The notes under the pieces: model-generated
What the model was told of the DNA's origin: nothing
Database searches by the model: none
What the model saw: only the letters and a program-made list of their open reading frames with translations
Shown here: one piece after another, positions 55,011 through 63,814 of the stretch
Position numbering within the stretch: the first letter of the stretch is position 1
Layout of the letters: each line of letters opens with the position of its first letter
Made by a program: the position numbers and the translations under genes
Assembly (NCBI GenBank): GCA_028278025.1
Contig: JANQFE010000134.1
Span: 36,125-100,124 of the forward strand
Origin: Thermodesulfobacteriota bacterium
GTDB lineage: Bacteria; Desulfobacterota; WTBG01; CAIYCZ01; CAIRTM01
Length of the DNA stretch: 64,000 bases
Reading direction: 5' to 3'

Positions 55011-55019
55011 ACTAACCAA

Positions 55020-55354
55020 CTGAATATGTTCTCAATAAAAAAGCAATATAACACTATTGGGTGGTAAAAACAATATGGTCCCTTGAGAAGTTATGATTAT
55101 ACACTATTGAAACAGACTATAAGGAAACAATGTTGAATAGATTTAAAATCCAAATTCCCAATACAAAATTACAAAACAAACCCAAATGACTAAAAAAATT
55201 AAAACGGCTTGATTGATATTTGAAATTTAGAATTTCTTTGGCATTTGGGATTTGGCCTTTGAAATTCATGTTTCGTTACTACTTTCTGTGTCAACGTATC
55301 TTCTGAAGGGATTCAAAAAAAATGTAATGTAGAATTGTCAGCGGGATGGGCTAA
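55020..55354. repeat. Intergenic region with word-like AT-rich repeat
   Basis: No gene is seen. Bases 55134-55250 (AAATCCAAATTCCCAATAC, then AAAACAAACCCAAATGA) resemble, in reverse orientation, 63060-63166. The left and right parts of the stretch (CCCAAATG and CATTTGGG) can pair. Confidence 0.5.
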
Positions 55355-56344
55355 TTATGATTTAGGGCTGGGAGCGCTAGCGTTATCCGCCGGCTGGGCC
55401 TGCTCCTGTTCCTCAGGCTTCAGTTTATCAAGGGAAGGGCTCATCTTTTCAAGCTTGTAGTTTTCAAGCACAAACAGCGTGTCTTTATCCTGTGCTTTAA
55501 CAAAACGCTGGTAGGTGTTTTTTTCTTTACCGACCAGCAGTGTTTTGGCTGTACCGTCTTTCAGTATGGCGGTAATTGTCCGGATAGGTTTATCAAGCTC
55601 AAATTCGCTCAGCTCACCCTCGGCAAAAGCAACCCCCTTCAGAGCTGCAAACTCTCCCGGAGCTCCTTCAGCAGCATCTTTTTGAGCTGTGAAAGCCTCG
55701 GGCTCGGGTCCAAGCACCTGCCAGAGGTTTTGATCATCCTTTTTCATATTAAGGGTCACATCGCCTGCAACCGTATATTCAATAATATCATCTTTATTAA
55801 GACTGAAAATGGATTTATCACGCCAGTCCTTAAGCTCTTTTTCAAAGACCGTTTTCAAAATAGTGCCGGTGAGGATCACCTGGCCGGAATCTTTTTTACG
55901 GACATACGTACTGAATACATCCGGACCGCTTTTACCGACATAGAAATGGGCCAGGGTTTCCTGAGAAGCACTGCGGATGTGAACCTCAACCCCCTTGTCC
56001 TCAGTTACTTCAAGCGCCCCAAAATTTTTGGGGTTTTTTGAAGCAATGGTTTCAGCTTTCAGATTTGCAACCGTCTCAAGCAGCTTATCAACAGGTGCTG
56101 TGTCGGCAGAAAATGTCCGGTTATCAGCGCTTACCATCCAGTTACCATCTTTAGTTTGCAGATGTGCTGCACCTTTCTCCGGACTCTTTATCAAAACAGA
56201 AGCGGCCTGCTGTTTGTCAAATCCTGGAATAAATGCCGGCGGTTCTTCCTTTTTTTTAGTCTTGTTCGAAGTCTCTAAAAAATAATACAGCGTACCAAGA
56301 ATCAAAAAGATAAGAGCAAAAAGGGCAATTTTTTTAAAGTTCAT
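55355..56344 (-). CDS. DUF4340 protein
   Basis: From the ATG at 56344 the product has 329 residues: one N-terminal membrane helix (KKIALFALIFLILGTLYYFLE) and a periplasmic beta-rich DUF4340 region (SVLIKSPEKGAAHLQTKDGNWMVS; DVFSTYVRKKDSGQVILT; KDWRDKSIFSLNKDDI). DUF4340 genes usually follow GldA/GldF/GldG-type ABC genes, as here. The acidic, Pro-rich tail is low complexity. GAAGGA upstream supports this start. The job is unknown; envelope-associated transport is inferred. Confidence 0.85.
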   Translation of the reverse strand: MNFKKIALFALIFLILGTLYYFLETSNKTKKKEEPPAFIPGFDKQQAASVLIKSPEKGAAHLQTKDGNWMVSADNRTFSADTAPVDKLLETVANLKAETIASKNPKNFGALEVTEDKGVEVHIRSASQETLAHFYVGKSGPDVFSTYVRKKDSGQVILTGTILKTVFEKELKDWRDKSIFSLNKDDIIEYTVAGDVTLNMKKDDQNLWQVLGPEPEAFTAQKDAAEGAPGEFAALKGVAFAEGELSEFELDKPIRTITAILKDGTAKTLLVGKEKNTYQRFVKAQDKDTLFVLENYKLEKMSPSLDKLKPEEQEQAQPADNASAPSPKS

Positions 56345-56423
56345 TATTATGATTCCTTCACCAAGCAAAAAACGTAACGGAATACATCTGTAATGAGTCA
56401 GGCTATGGTATTAAAGATACCTG

Positions 56424-58061
56424 TTATTTCAGTACAATCCCGAGTCTCTTTCTTCTGCGGCGCAGATACAGCACAATAAGCCCAAAAATCGCCAGCAGAA
56501 CGGGTACACCCAGCATGTTGACCGCGCGAATAACTGTTTTGGCCCGGTCGGAGACCATCTGTAAAGGTCGCTCCCCGGCTTCCCGAGAACGTATATTGAT
56601 CAGGTAGTCACCTAAAGTAAACCAGTCGATAGCATTCAGAAAGAACGCCCTGTTGCCGTCAAACTGGACCGGAAAGTTGCTGCTTATAAACCGGGAATTA
56701 CCCACAACAATTATTTTTGTTTCAGGGCTCTCCTTCAGGATAGAGCGCTCTTCATCAGCTGATGCCTGTTCTTCCGAAGGGTCCGTGTCTTTATCTTCTT
56801 CCGGCTCCTGTTCTTTTTCAACCGGGGGTATTGATTTGTCGGCAAAAAAGCTTGTAAATTTTCCACTCACGGCAACGGCCATTATACGCTGTTTTAACTG
56901 GTCTACGGGCGGCATAATGTTCTGTTGCGGATTAAGGTCAAAGAACCCTTGCTGCGTCCAGGAGTTTTCAGAGCTCCTGGCAAGCACCGCCACTGTTTTA
57001 CCCTTGGTCCGCTCCTCATCGATTTCAAGTGGCCCGGCCCAAGGCAGAACCATACTTTCAAGATGATTTGTAATAGGATGAGCACTGTCAGGATCCTGCC
57101 AGACAACCCGCACCCAGAACGGGTAGGGTACAAAAACAGTATAAGGTCCGCTTTGAAATGAAGCATTGGCATTCAGCCTGTCAAGAACCAGCTCTGTAGG
57201 AACTTTTACACCATAGTGTTCCAGCAGCCCTGTAATGGGGCTGTTAACCGGAATGCCCCTGAGCCCCCGTTCTTCGATAGCAACGGCATCAACAAGAAAA
57301 ACAGCTTTCCCGCCTGACATGATATACTGGTCTATCTCAAACAGATCCCGCTCAGATAACTTTTTGGGTGATGCGACAACCAGTACGGCTATATCATCTG
57401 CAATCTTTTCGCCTTTTGCTGTTTCTACCGTGCGGGTAAAATACTGCTCTTTAAGTTCAGTATCTATCGTGCCCAGCTCTGTCTGCAAACCAAGCTCTTC
57501 ATGACCGCTCAAAAAACCGATTGTTTTAACCTCAGAGCGTGTTACCCGCAGTATCTTGCTGGTTAAATCATATTCCAGGGTAGCCAGGTCGGTAAGGGCC
57601 TGAATCACTTCTTTATTATCACCATAAAGAACAGCCAGCCCCATATATACATTCGTAACAGCGGCCTGGTCCTTTTCAAATATCTGCAGTCTGAGCTGGG
57701 GAATCCCCATAAACCTGAGTTTCTGCTGAACGGCAGGATTCTCCGCGGGATCAATATATTCAATTTCAATATTACCGTCGGCATAAATACTGTATTCGTC
57801 CAGGAGATCCTTAATCTGGTCTACAATCGTCACCATATAGGGGGGCAGCTTTTTTGAGAGATAGACTTTTATGTTGACGATGTCATCAAGGTCACTTAAG
57901 ACCTTCCGGGTAGAATCTGAAATGGTAAACTTCTTGTCCTCGGTCAAATCCACTCTGAAGAAATACCGGTGGGAAAATGCATTTATAATTGCAAGGATAC
58001 CGGCAAGCAGCACTATGATAATGATATAGTTTGTTCCAAATGTAACTTTCTTAAAACCCAT
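56424..58061 (-). CDS. GldG-like ABC transporter auxiliary protein
   Basis: The product of about 545 residues has an N-terminal helix (TNYIIIIVLLAGILAIINAF), a periplasmic domain with RYFFRVDLTEDKKFTISDSTRKVL, and a Rossmann-like part holding IGFLSGHEELGL and DIAVLVVASPKKLSERDLFEIDQYIMSGGKAVFLVD. It ends with a membrane helix (GVPVLLAIFGLIVLYLRRR). A Glu/Asp-rich insert (EKEQEPEEDKDTDPSEEQ) is variable. Such proteins pair with ABC-2 permeases of the gliding type. The ATG at 58061 is preferred; a GTG at 58076 overlaps the permease gene. Confidence 0.88.
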   Translation of the reverse strand: MGFKKVTFGTNYIIIIVLLAGILAIINAFSHRYFFRVDLTEDKKFTISDSTRKVLSDLDDIVNIKVYLSKKLPPYMVTIVDQIKDLLDEYSIYADGNIEIEYIDPAENPAVQQKLRFMGIPQLRLQIFEKDQAAVTNVYMGLAVLYGDNKEVIQALTDLATLEYDLTSKILRVTRSEVKTIGFLSGHEELGLQTELGTIDTELKEQYFTRTVETAKGEKIADDIAVLVVASPKKLSERDLFEIDQYIMSGGKAVFLVDAVAIEERGLRGIPVNSPITGLLEHYGVKVPTELVLDRLNANASFQSGPYTVFVPYPFWVRVVWQDPDSAHPITNHLESMVLPWAGPLEIDEERTKGKTVAVLARSSENSWTQQGFFDLNPQQNIMPPVDQLKQRIMAVAVSGKFTSFFADKSIPPVEKEQEPEEDKDTDPSEEQASADEERSILKESPETKIIVVGNSRFISSNFPVQFDGNRAFFLNAIDWFTLGDYLINIRSREAGERPLQMVSDRAKTVIRAVNMLGVPVLLAIFGLIVLYLRRRRKRLGIVLK

Positions 58062-58066
58062 GGATT

Positions 58067-58783
58067 TCACTTCCACTTTCTGCTTTCAACCGAAACCTGG
58101 TTGAGGTAGAGAAAAAATCCGATTACCGAAAGGTAATAAAGCAAATCACGTGAATCAATCACCCCTCGTCCGATACTCTGAAAATGCGAACCGAGCCCCA
58201 GATAGGAAAAAACCGGAACGAGCGCCTGGGGCACGTTCATAAGCACAAAGGTTTCACCAATAATGAGAAAAGCAAAACAGATAATGATTGCTACAATAAA
58301 AGCCACGATCTGGTTTTCTGTAAGGCTCGAAGCAAAAAGTCCAATGGCAAGGTAAGCACCGCCCAGCAGAAAGGCTCCGGCATAGCCTCCCCAGATTGGT
58401 CCCAGGTCAGGATTGCCGAGCAGCATTACGGTTATGGGAAGCGGGCAGGTAAGGCAGAGCGTCAGAACCAGGAATACAAAACAGGCTAAAAATTTACCGA
58501 TAACAATCTCCCATTCCTTTACGGGCAACGTCATGAGAATTTCAATTGTTCCTAATTTTTTTTCCTCTGCCCACGATCGCATGGTGATGGCAGGTGCCAG
58601 GAAAAGAAAAACCCAGGGTAAAAGGCCGAAGAACCCCCTGAGGCTTGCCTGGTTTGCCAGGAAAAAAGTCCGGGAGTACAGCCAGGTGGTCACAACCAGA
58701 AAAGAAATAATAAAAATATAGGCAACCGGCGAACTGAAATAGCCTTTAAACTCTTTCCAGAATATGTTGATTATGTTTTTCAT
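58067..58783 (-). CDS. ABC-2 type permease (GldF-like)
   Basis: This 238-residue protein has six membrane helices and the ABC-2 signature region RSWAEEKKLGTIEILMTLPVKEWEIVIGKF, in which the RTEGT-like stretch becomes KKLGTIEIL. It forms the channel for the ATPase encoded just upstream; the two genes overlap by 4 bp (ATGA). The substrate is unknown. In gliding bacteria the GldAFG complex serves motility, but most homologues outside that group have other, undefined roles. Confidence 0.9.
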   Translation of the reverse strand: MKNIINIFWKEFKGYFSSPVAYIFIISFLVVTTWLYSRTFFLANQASLRGFFGLLPWVFLFLAPAITMRSWAEEKKLGTIEILMTLPVKEWEIVIGKFLACFVFLVLTLCLTCPLPITVMLLGNPDLGPIWGGYAGAFLLGGAYLAIGLFASSLTENQIVAFIVAIIICFAFLIIGETFVLMNVPQALVPVFSYLGLGSHFQSIGRGVIDSRDLLYYLSVIGFFLYLNQVSVESRKWK

Positions 58784-59718
58784 TGGGCCTCTCGAGTAGT
58801 AAGATCAAGAAAAACATCTTCAAGATTTATGCTCTTTCTGTAAAGCTCGGTCAAACTCCAGCCGCTGCGGGCTACCATGAAAAAGACTTCCTCGCTCAGT
58901 TCCTCTACAGAGTCTGACCTAAGTTCAAAACGGTGTATACCGTCTGCTTCCCCCAGATGCTTTATGTCGGTAAGTTTGTCTATTCCTTTTAGACCCGCAA
59001 GCACCTCTTGCTGCGGCCCTCGAATACCAGCCATGATAACCTGTCCGCCATGGGACATGGAGGCAAGCTCCTGCGGGGTACCGCTGCCGACAAGCTTACC
59101 CTTGTTTATAATAAGCACACGGTCACAGGTTGCCGAGACCTCGGGCAGAATATGGGAGCTGAGTATTATGGTTTTTTCCCGCCCAATTGCTTTAATAAGG
59201 TTTCTGATTTCAATAATCTGGTGTGGATCGAGCCCGATTGTAGGTTCATCAAGTATCAGCACTTCGGGGTCATGCACCAGGGCCTGGGCCAAACCGAGCC
59301 GCTGGCGAAATCCCTTGGAGAGCTCACCTACATCTTTGGAGAGTTCTGATTCCAGCCCGCACATACCTATTACTTGCTCAACCCGCGATCTTACAGCCGC
59401 CTTGGGGATATTGCGCATTTGGGCTATAAATTTTACATATTCAAGCAGCCCCATATCCATATACAGGGGATTGTTTTCAGGCAGGTAGCCGATTTTTCTT
59501 CTGACCTCTACCGGATTTTCATGAATGTTAAATCCCGCAACACTGGCTGTACCGGAATCTGCAGATATATAGCAGGTCAGTATGCGCATGGTGGTTGATT
59601 TACCGGCACCATTTGGGCCCAGGAAACCCAGGACATCGCCCTTCTCAACCTTAAAAGATATATCCTGAACCGCCTTTGTTACCCCAAAGTTTTTACTGAT
59701 ATTTTCTACTGCTATCAT
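58780..59718 (-). CDS. ABC transporter ATP-binding protein (GldA-like)
   Basis: This 312-residue ATPase has Walker A GFLGPNGAGKST, the Q-loop YLPENNPLYMDM, signature LSKGFRQRLGLAQALVHDP, Walker B LILDEPTIGLDP and switch His ILSSH. The C-terminal 90 residues are the extension of multidrug/gliding-type ATPases. It drives the permease encoded next. The start ATG at 59718 follows about 100 bases of non-coding DNA, probably the operon promoter. Confidence 0.93.
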   Translation of the reverse strand: MIAVENISKNFGVTKAVQDISFKVEKGDVLGFLGPNGAGKSTTMRILTCYISADSGTASVAGFNIHENPVEVRRKIGYLPENNPLYMDMGLLEYVKFIAQMRNIPKAAVRSRVEQVIGMCGLESELSKDVGELSKGFRQRLGLAQALVHDPEVLILDEPTIGLDPHQIIEIRNLIKAIGREKTIILSSHILPEVSATCDRVLIINKGKLVGSGTPQELASMSHGGQVIMAGIRGPQQEVLAGLKGIDKLTDIKHLGEADGIHRFELRSDSVEELSEEVFFMVARSGWSLTELYRKSINLEDVFLDLTTREAQ

Positions 59719-59821
59719 ATAACTATATCTTCCAGTGCCCGTGGGGATATTGTAATCGTAACCAAGATAATCGTAACCAAGAAGTTTTAAGAAAACTTAC
59801 TACTTTTGCAGAAACCGGATA

Positions 59822-61231
59822 TTATTCAAGCAGAAGGTTTTTGTCAAGAATTTTTTTGTGCTTCTCTTTTTCATAGAGTACCCGGTAGCGTATTTTGCCT
59901 TCAGCCTCCCCCTTTGAGATACCATCAACAATTAACAGGGCCAGTTCTCTGCAAAACGGTTGTCCGCCGGCAGCATAAGCAATGCTTTGGACCTCATCAC
60001 AGGTGATTTCATTCAAAAGACGCACGGCCATAAGCCTTTTTTCTTCAGAAAGCGCTGAGATGTCCACGGCCGGGATACGGTTCGTATAGGAGGGCTGCCT
60101 GCTGCGGAGCAGGTCTTTTCTATATTTTTCTACCAGCAGGTTAACCTGCGGCGCGTGCGGTACCGTGTTGTCAAGAGCAACAGGGCTGTATCTGTATGCA
60201 TTTTTGCCCTCGAAAGATTTCAGCTTTTCTTCCATAAGCACCCGTTTCAACACAGTTTCTTCAATAGCAGTTTTACTTTCAGGATTTTTTTCCCTGTCCC
60301 TGAGTTCTTCCAATTTCAGCATAACGGCTTCTTTGCTCTTAATATTATAAAAAGGCCTTGCTTTCTTCTCAAAATCTATCTCAAGCCTTCCAATATGTTT
60401 TCCGCCTGGGCCGGGAGAAATAATGGTTGTATCTCCAACAATAAGCGGATGCGTTACTACCGGCTGCCCGGAACTACCCAGAATAAAATCAATCCCTTGC
60501 ACCTCACGAGCAACTTTTTTGTTGCCGGCAGAGTCAAGCTGTGAAAGCAAAATGATAATAGAACACCCCTGAGCTTGAAGTTCCTGAACAACCCTCGTTG
60601 CCGATACAACCGGGCTTTCAGTTATAATATCGCGCTGTTTCAACTGCTGACAATGCTCATCACATCCGGTCAGACCCAAAATGCCTATTTTTGAACCGTG
60701 CAGGGTTTTTATGGTATAGGGTCTAAAAATGTACTCTCTGGTGCTGTGTCGTTTAAGGTTTGCAGAAATGAGGGGGAATAAAAGCTTTTTTTCCCTTTTT
60801 TTTAATAAATCCAGCCCCAGGCTGCAGTCTTGAGAGCCTACATTCAAGGCGTCTGTTTTAATGAAATCCAGTGCAGCCAGCATATACGCCGCTTTTGTAG
60901 TAAGCTCTGAACGTGAAAAGTCCTCCGGTTTATACAGGAGATTGCCGGCATCCAGCACCATGACAGCCGGATACTTTGTGCGGGCCTCTTGTATAAAATG
61001 GGCCCGGCGTGCAAGGCCTCCCAGACGTCTGCAGCCGCAGCCTTCAGGTTCAAAAGTGCCCAGGGTGCTGTTGGTTAATAATATAGTGAATCTTTTTTTG
61101 GCAGGTTCGGCCTCTTTTATCACCGGCTGAACCCGGGCACAGGAACTAAGCAAAAAAATGCCCAGCAGTATAAGGCCGCAGCAGGAAAAACATTTCATGA
61201 TTAATTTTAAAGGGTCCTTTGCGTTTTTCAT
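59822..61231 (-). CDS. 5'-nucleotidase-like lipoprotein with altered metal site
   Basis: This 469-residue protein has a signal peptide ending LLSSC, a lipobox. The next part follows the calcineurin-like metallophosphatase layout: LLTNSTLGTFEPEGCGCRRLGGLARR, VMVLDAGNLLY, NVGSQDCSLGLDLL and FILGSSGQPVVTHPLI. At each expected metal position (DxH, DxGD, GNHE, GHSH) a ligand is replaced, and a CGC pair is added. The active site is therefore probably dead or reshaped. The C-terminal domain (SPVALDNTVPHAPQVNLLVEKYRKDL) is a UshA-like or separate helical part. It is divergent from the TPM gene. Confidence 0.7.
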   Translation of the reverse strand: MKNAKDPLKLIMKCFSCCGLILLGIFLLSSCARVQPVIKEAEPAKKRFTILLTNSTLGTFEPEGCGCRRLGGLARRAHFIQEARTKYPAVMVLDAGNLLYKPEDFSRSELTTKAAYMLAALDFIKTDALNVGSQDCSLGLDLLKKREKKLLFPLISANLKRHSTREYIFRPYTIKTLHGSKIGILGLTGCDEHCQQLKQRDIITESPVVSATRVVQELQAQGCSIIILLSQLDSAGNKKVAREVQGIDFILGSSGQPVVTHPLIVGDTTIISPGPGGKHIGRLEIDFEKKARPFYNIKSKEAVMLKLEELRDREKNPESKTAIEETVLKRVLMEEKLKSFEGKNAYRYSPVALDNTVPHAPQVNLLVEKYRKDLLRSRQPSYTNRIPAVDISALSEEKRLMAVRLLNEITCDEVQSIAYAAGGQPFCRELALLIVDGISKGEAEGKIRYRVLYEKEKHKKILDKNLLLE

Positions 61232-61333
61232 AAACTTATGGCATCTGCCCCAAACTTCTATAATAACCTTTCATTTCTATCATCTTTATGATAAGCAAAG
61301 AAATACTGTGATTGCAATATAAAAAAGACTCCC

Positions 61334-62146
61334 ATGAAAAACCAAAATTGTGTAAAAACAACCTTCCATTTCAGGGCTGCATTGCTTATGGCCCTGATGT
61401 TTGCTGTACTTGCAGTTTACACACATCCGGCCTCAGCGATAGCACAGGAAAAATTCCCCCGGCCCCGTGGTCCCATAAATGACTTTGCCGGCGTTATTCC
61501 GGCAAATGTAGAATCGGCCATGGACAGTCTGTCCCGCGAAATACTTCAAAAAACACAGACGTCTGTGGTGGTTGTCACCATAAAAAGTATTGAAGATAAC
61601 GACCCGGCTACCTATGCCAATGAACTGTATGAAAACTGGGGTATTGGAAAAAAGGGGCAGGATAAAGGGGTGCTTATTTTGCTTGCACTTCAGGAAAGAA
61701 GGGTGAGGATCGAAACAGGCTATGGTGTCGAGGGCATCCTTCCGGACGGCCTGGTCGGAAGCATTCTGGATCAGTATATAGTTCCCCTGCTTAAAAAGGG
61801 CGACTATGGCACAGGACTTTTTAACGGTATGGTGGCTGTAGGACAGGTTATTGCAAAAGATGCCGGAGTAACCATCGGTGAAGGCTACCAGCGAACAATG
61901 CCGACGCGCACAGGCTACTCGCGCAAAAGGGGCGGCGGCATTTTCCCGCTTCTTTTCCTGCTCTTTCTTGTTTTTTCCATGTTCTCCCGCAGGGGCAGGG
62001 GTATGTTGCCGCTACTGCTGCTCATGGGCGTGGCTGGCCGAGGAGGAAGTTTTGGCGGGGGCTTTGGCGGCGGCGGTTTCAGTGGCGGTTTTGGAGGTTT
62101 TGGCGGGGGCCTCAGTGGCGGTGGAGGGGCCGGAAGGGGCTTTTGA
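61334..62146 (+). CDS. TPM-domain protein (YgcG family)
   Basis: This 270-residue protein has a signal peptide, a TPM domain (about 45-175: INDFAGVIPANVESAMDSL, VVVVTIKSIEDNDP, ENWGIGKKGQDKGVLILLAL, RIETGYGVEGILPDG), two hydrophobic segments (about 203-222 and 226-236) and a Gly/Ser/Phe-rich tail (GGGFGGGGFSGGFGG). TPM proteins are often paired with LemA, and a lemA gene lies about 1.1 kb downstream on the same strand. Functions proposed for the family include membrane-protein quality control; none can be proven here. Confidence 0.92.
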   Translation: MKNQNCVKTTFHFRAALLMALMFAVLAVYTHPASAIAQEKFPRPRGPINDFAGVIPANVESAMDSLSREILQKTQTSVVVVTIKSIEDNDPATYANELYENWGIGKKGQDKGVLILLALQERRVRIETGYGVEGILPDGLVGSILDQYIVPLLKKGDYGTGLFNGMVAVGQVIAKDAGVTIGEGYQRTMPTRTGYSRKRGGGIFPLLFLLFLVFSMFSRRGRGMLPLLLLMGVAGRGGSFGGGFGGGGFSGGFGGFGGGLSGGGGAGRGF

Positions 62147-62239
62147 AGTGCTGAGTGCTGAGAAAAAAGTTTAATAAATTTTTTTATAATGCACTTTTTA
62201 TAACACTTTCAAAATTATAAAAAGATTTGGAGAATAATA

Positions 62240-62971
62240 ATGGCGAAAACACCGGCAAAACCGGAAGATATCTTTGAAGATTTTATCACTGACTATCAAA
62301 ACGCATACGGTGACGATTTGCTGGGAATTATCCTCTATGGCAGCGGTGCCAGAGGTGAGTATATTCCCAAGAAATCCGACATAAATTTTATGGTTATACT
62401 CTCAGAAAACGGTATCAATAATCTTGGCAAGGCCATGCCGGTTGTAAGCAAATGGCACAAACGCCGGGTCAGCACCCCCCTGTTCCTTACTAAGACCTAT
62501 ATTGAATCATCTCTTGACACGTTTCCCATTGAGTTTCTCAATTTTAAAATCGCATACAGGCTTGTTTACGGAGAGGATGTTCTCGGGGCACTTGCATTTG
62601 ATAAAAAATTTGTCCGCCTGCAGGCTGAGCGAGAACTCAAAGGCAAGCTCCTGCAGCTCCGGGAAAATTTTCTGGAGACTGAAGGTAACAAACATGATGT
62701 GCAGAGCTTGATTTCACGTTCCCTGCCGACCTTTTTTTCTCTTTTTCAGTCAATTCTTTTTCTGCAAGATAAAGAACCGGTTTCCCAGAAAGAACAAATT
62801 CTCACCGCGGTTTCCCAGGAAACCGGATTAAACAAAGAACTGTTTGTTGAGCTTATCGCGATTAAAGAAGGCCGCAAAAAACTTACAAAACATGAAGCAA
62901 TACCGGTTATGCAGCGCTATATTGAGGAAATACGAAAACTGTCAATATACGTAGATCAGATGGAGACATAG
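62240..62971 (+). CDS. Nucleotidyltransferase-like protein
   Basis: This 243-residue protein has a Pol-beta-type nucleotidyltransferase core, LYGSGARGEYIPKKSDINFM, close to the GSxxxGxxxxxSDxD motif; the second catalytic Asp is Asn here. The rest is helical (about 120-240: LQAERELKGKLLQLRENFLE, RSLPTFFSLFQSILF). The family includes aminoglycoside-type and toxin-type transferases. The altered motif leaves activity uncertain. It starts 93 bases after the TPM gene, so they may be cotranscribed. Confidence 0.75.
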   Translation: MAKTPAKPEDIFEDFITDYQNAYGDDLLGIILYGSGARGEYIPKKSDINFMVILSENGINNLGKAMPVVSKWHKRRVSTPLFLTKTYIESSLDTFPIEFLNFKIAYRLVYGEDVLGALAFDKKFVRLQAERELKGKLLQLRENFLETEGNKHDVQSLISRSLPTFFSLFQSILFLQDKEPVSQKEQILTAVSQETGLNKELFVELIAIKEGRKKLTKHEAIPVMQRYIEEIRKLSIYVDQMET

Positions 62972-63253
62972 CTGAATTGTTATCAAGCAGTATTGTAACA
63001 GGTGCAGCAGTAACTATTCATTTTTCATGGCAGCAATGCATTAGAAATTTCAAAGACTAAAAAAACCAAATGACAAATTTAAAGAATATGGTCTTCTTGT
63101 TTTGTTGTTTGATCATTTAGCTTTGTTTTGATATTTGGTATTGGGAATTCGGATTTAAATCCTACCACCAGGGAATTGATGCCTGACTAACTAAATAACT
63201 GCTCAGAAGGCATGAAAAAGAATTTTAAAAGATTCTACAAGGAGGCAACCCCA
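62972..63253. repeat. Word-like AT-rich repeat before lemA
   Basis: Bases 63060-63166 match, in reverse orientation, the repeat at 55134-55250 (TGATATTTGGTATTGGGAAT, GGATTTAAATCC). No gene is seen. An upstream Met at 63212 for lemA would lie in non-conserved sequence and is not used. Confidence 0.55.
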
Positions 63254-63814
63254 ATGAAGATACGAACTGTATGTATAGTCCTCATTGCACTGTGCTGCTC
63301 TTTCAGCATGACAGGCTGCGGTACGTATAACCGGCTGGTCACCTTTGATGAAGAGGTTAAAGAAGCCTGGGCCCAGGTTGACACCGTGCTTCAGCGCCGC
63401 TACGATCTTATTCCAAATCTTGTTGAAACCGTAAAGGGTTTTGCGGCCCAGGAAAAAGATGTGTTTATCAAGGTAACCGAAGCACGCTCTAAAGTCGCCG
63501 GGGCGGGATCTATCCCGGAAAAAATTGAAGCTAACAACCAGCTTACCTCGGCATTGAGCCGTCTGCTGGTAGTTGTTGAACGCTATCCGGACCTGAAATC
63601 CAATCAAAATTTTATCCGCCTGCAGGATGAGCTTGCCGGCACGGAAAACCGGATTGCGGTTGCCCGCAGGCGCTACAACGAGGCTGTCAAGCGCTATAAT
63701 GTTGCCACCCGCAAATTCCCCTCGAACCTGATTGCCAAGGCTTTTGATTTTGAAAAGGCTGAGTTCTATGAAGCCCCGGAAGCTGCCGCAGAAGTGCCCA
63801 AGGTCAAATTTTAA
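63254..63814 (+). CDS. lemA: LemA family lipoprotein
   Basis: This 186-residue protein has a lipobox signal (CSFSMTGC) and then the LemA core: NRLVTFDEEVKEAWAQVDTVLQRRYDLIPNLVETVKGFAAQEKDVF and KSNQNFIRLQDELAGTENRIAVARRRYNEAVKRYN. The fold is a four-helix bundle. A consensus AAGGAGG lies eight bases before the ATG at 63254, which rules out the earlier Met. The family is common and often encoded next to TPM proteins; its cell role is not settled. Confidence 0.93.
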   Translation: MKIRTVCIVLIALCCSFSMTGCGTYNRLVTFDEEVKEAWAQVDTVLQRRYDLIPNLVETVKGFAAQEKDVFIKVTEARSKVAGAGSIPEKIEANNQLTSALSRLLVVVERYPDLKSNQNFIRLQDELAGTENRIAVARRRYNEAVKRYNVATRKFPSNLIAKAFDFEKAEFYEAPEAAAEVPKVKF

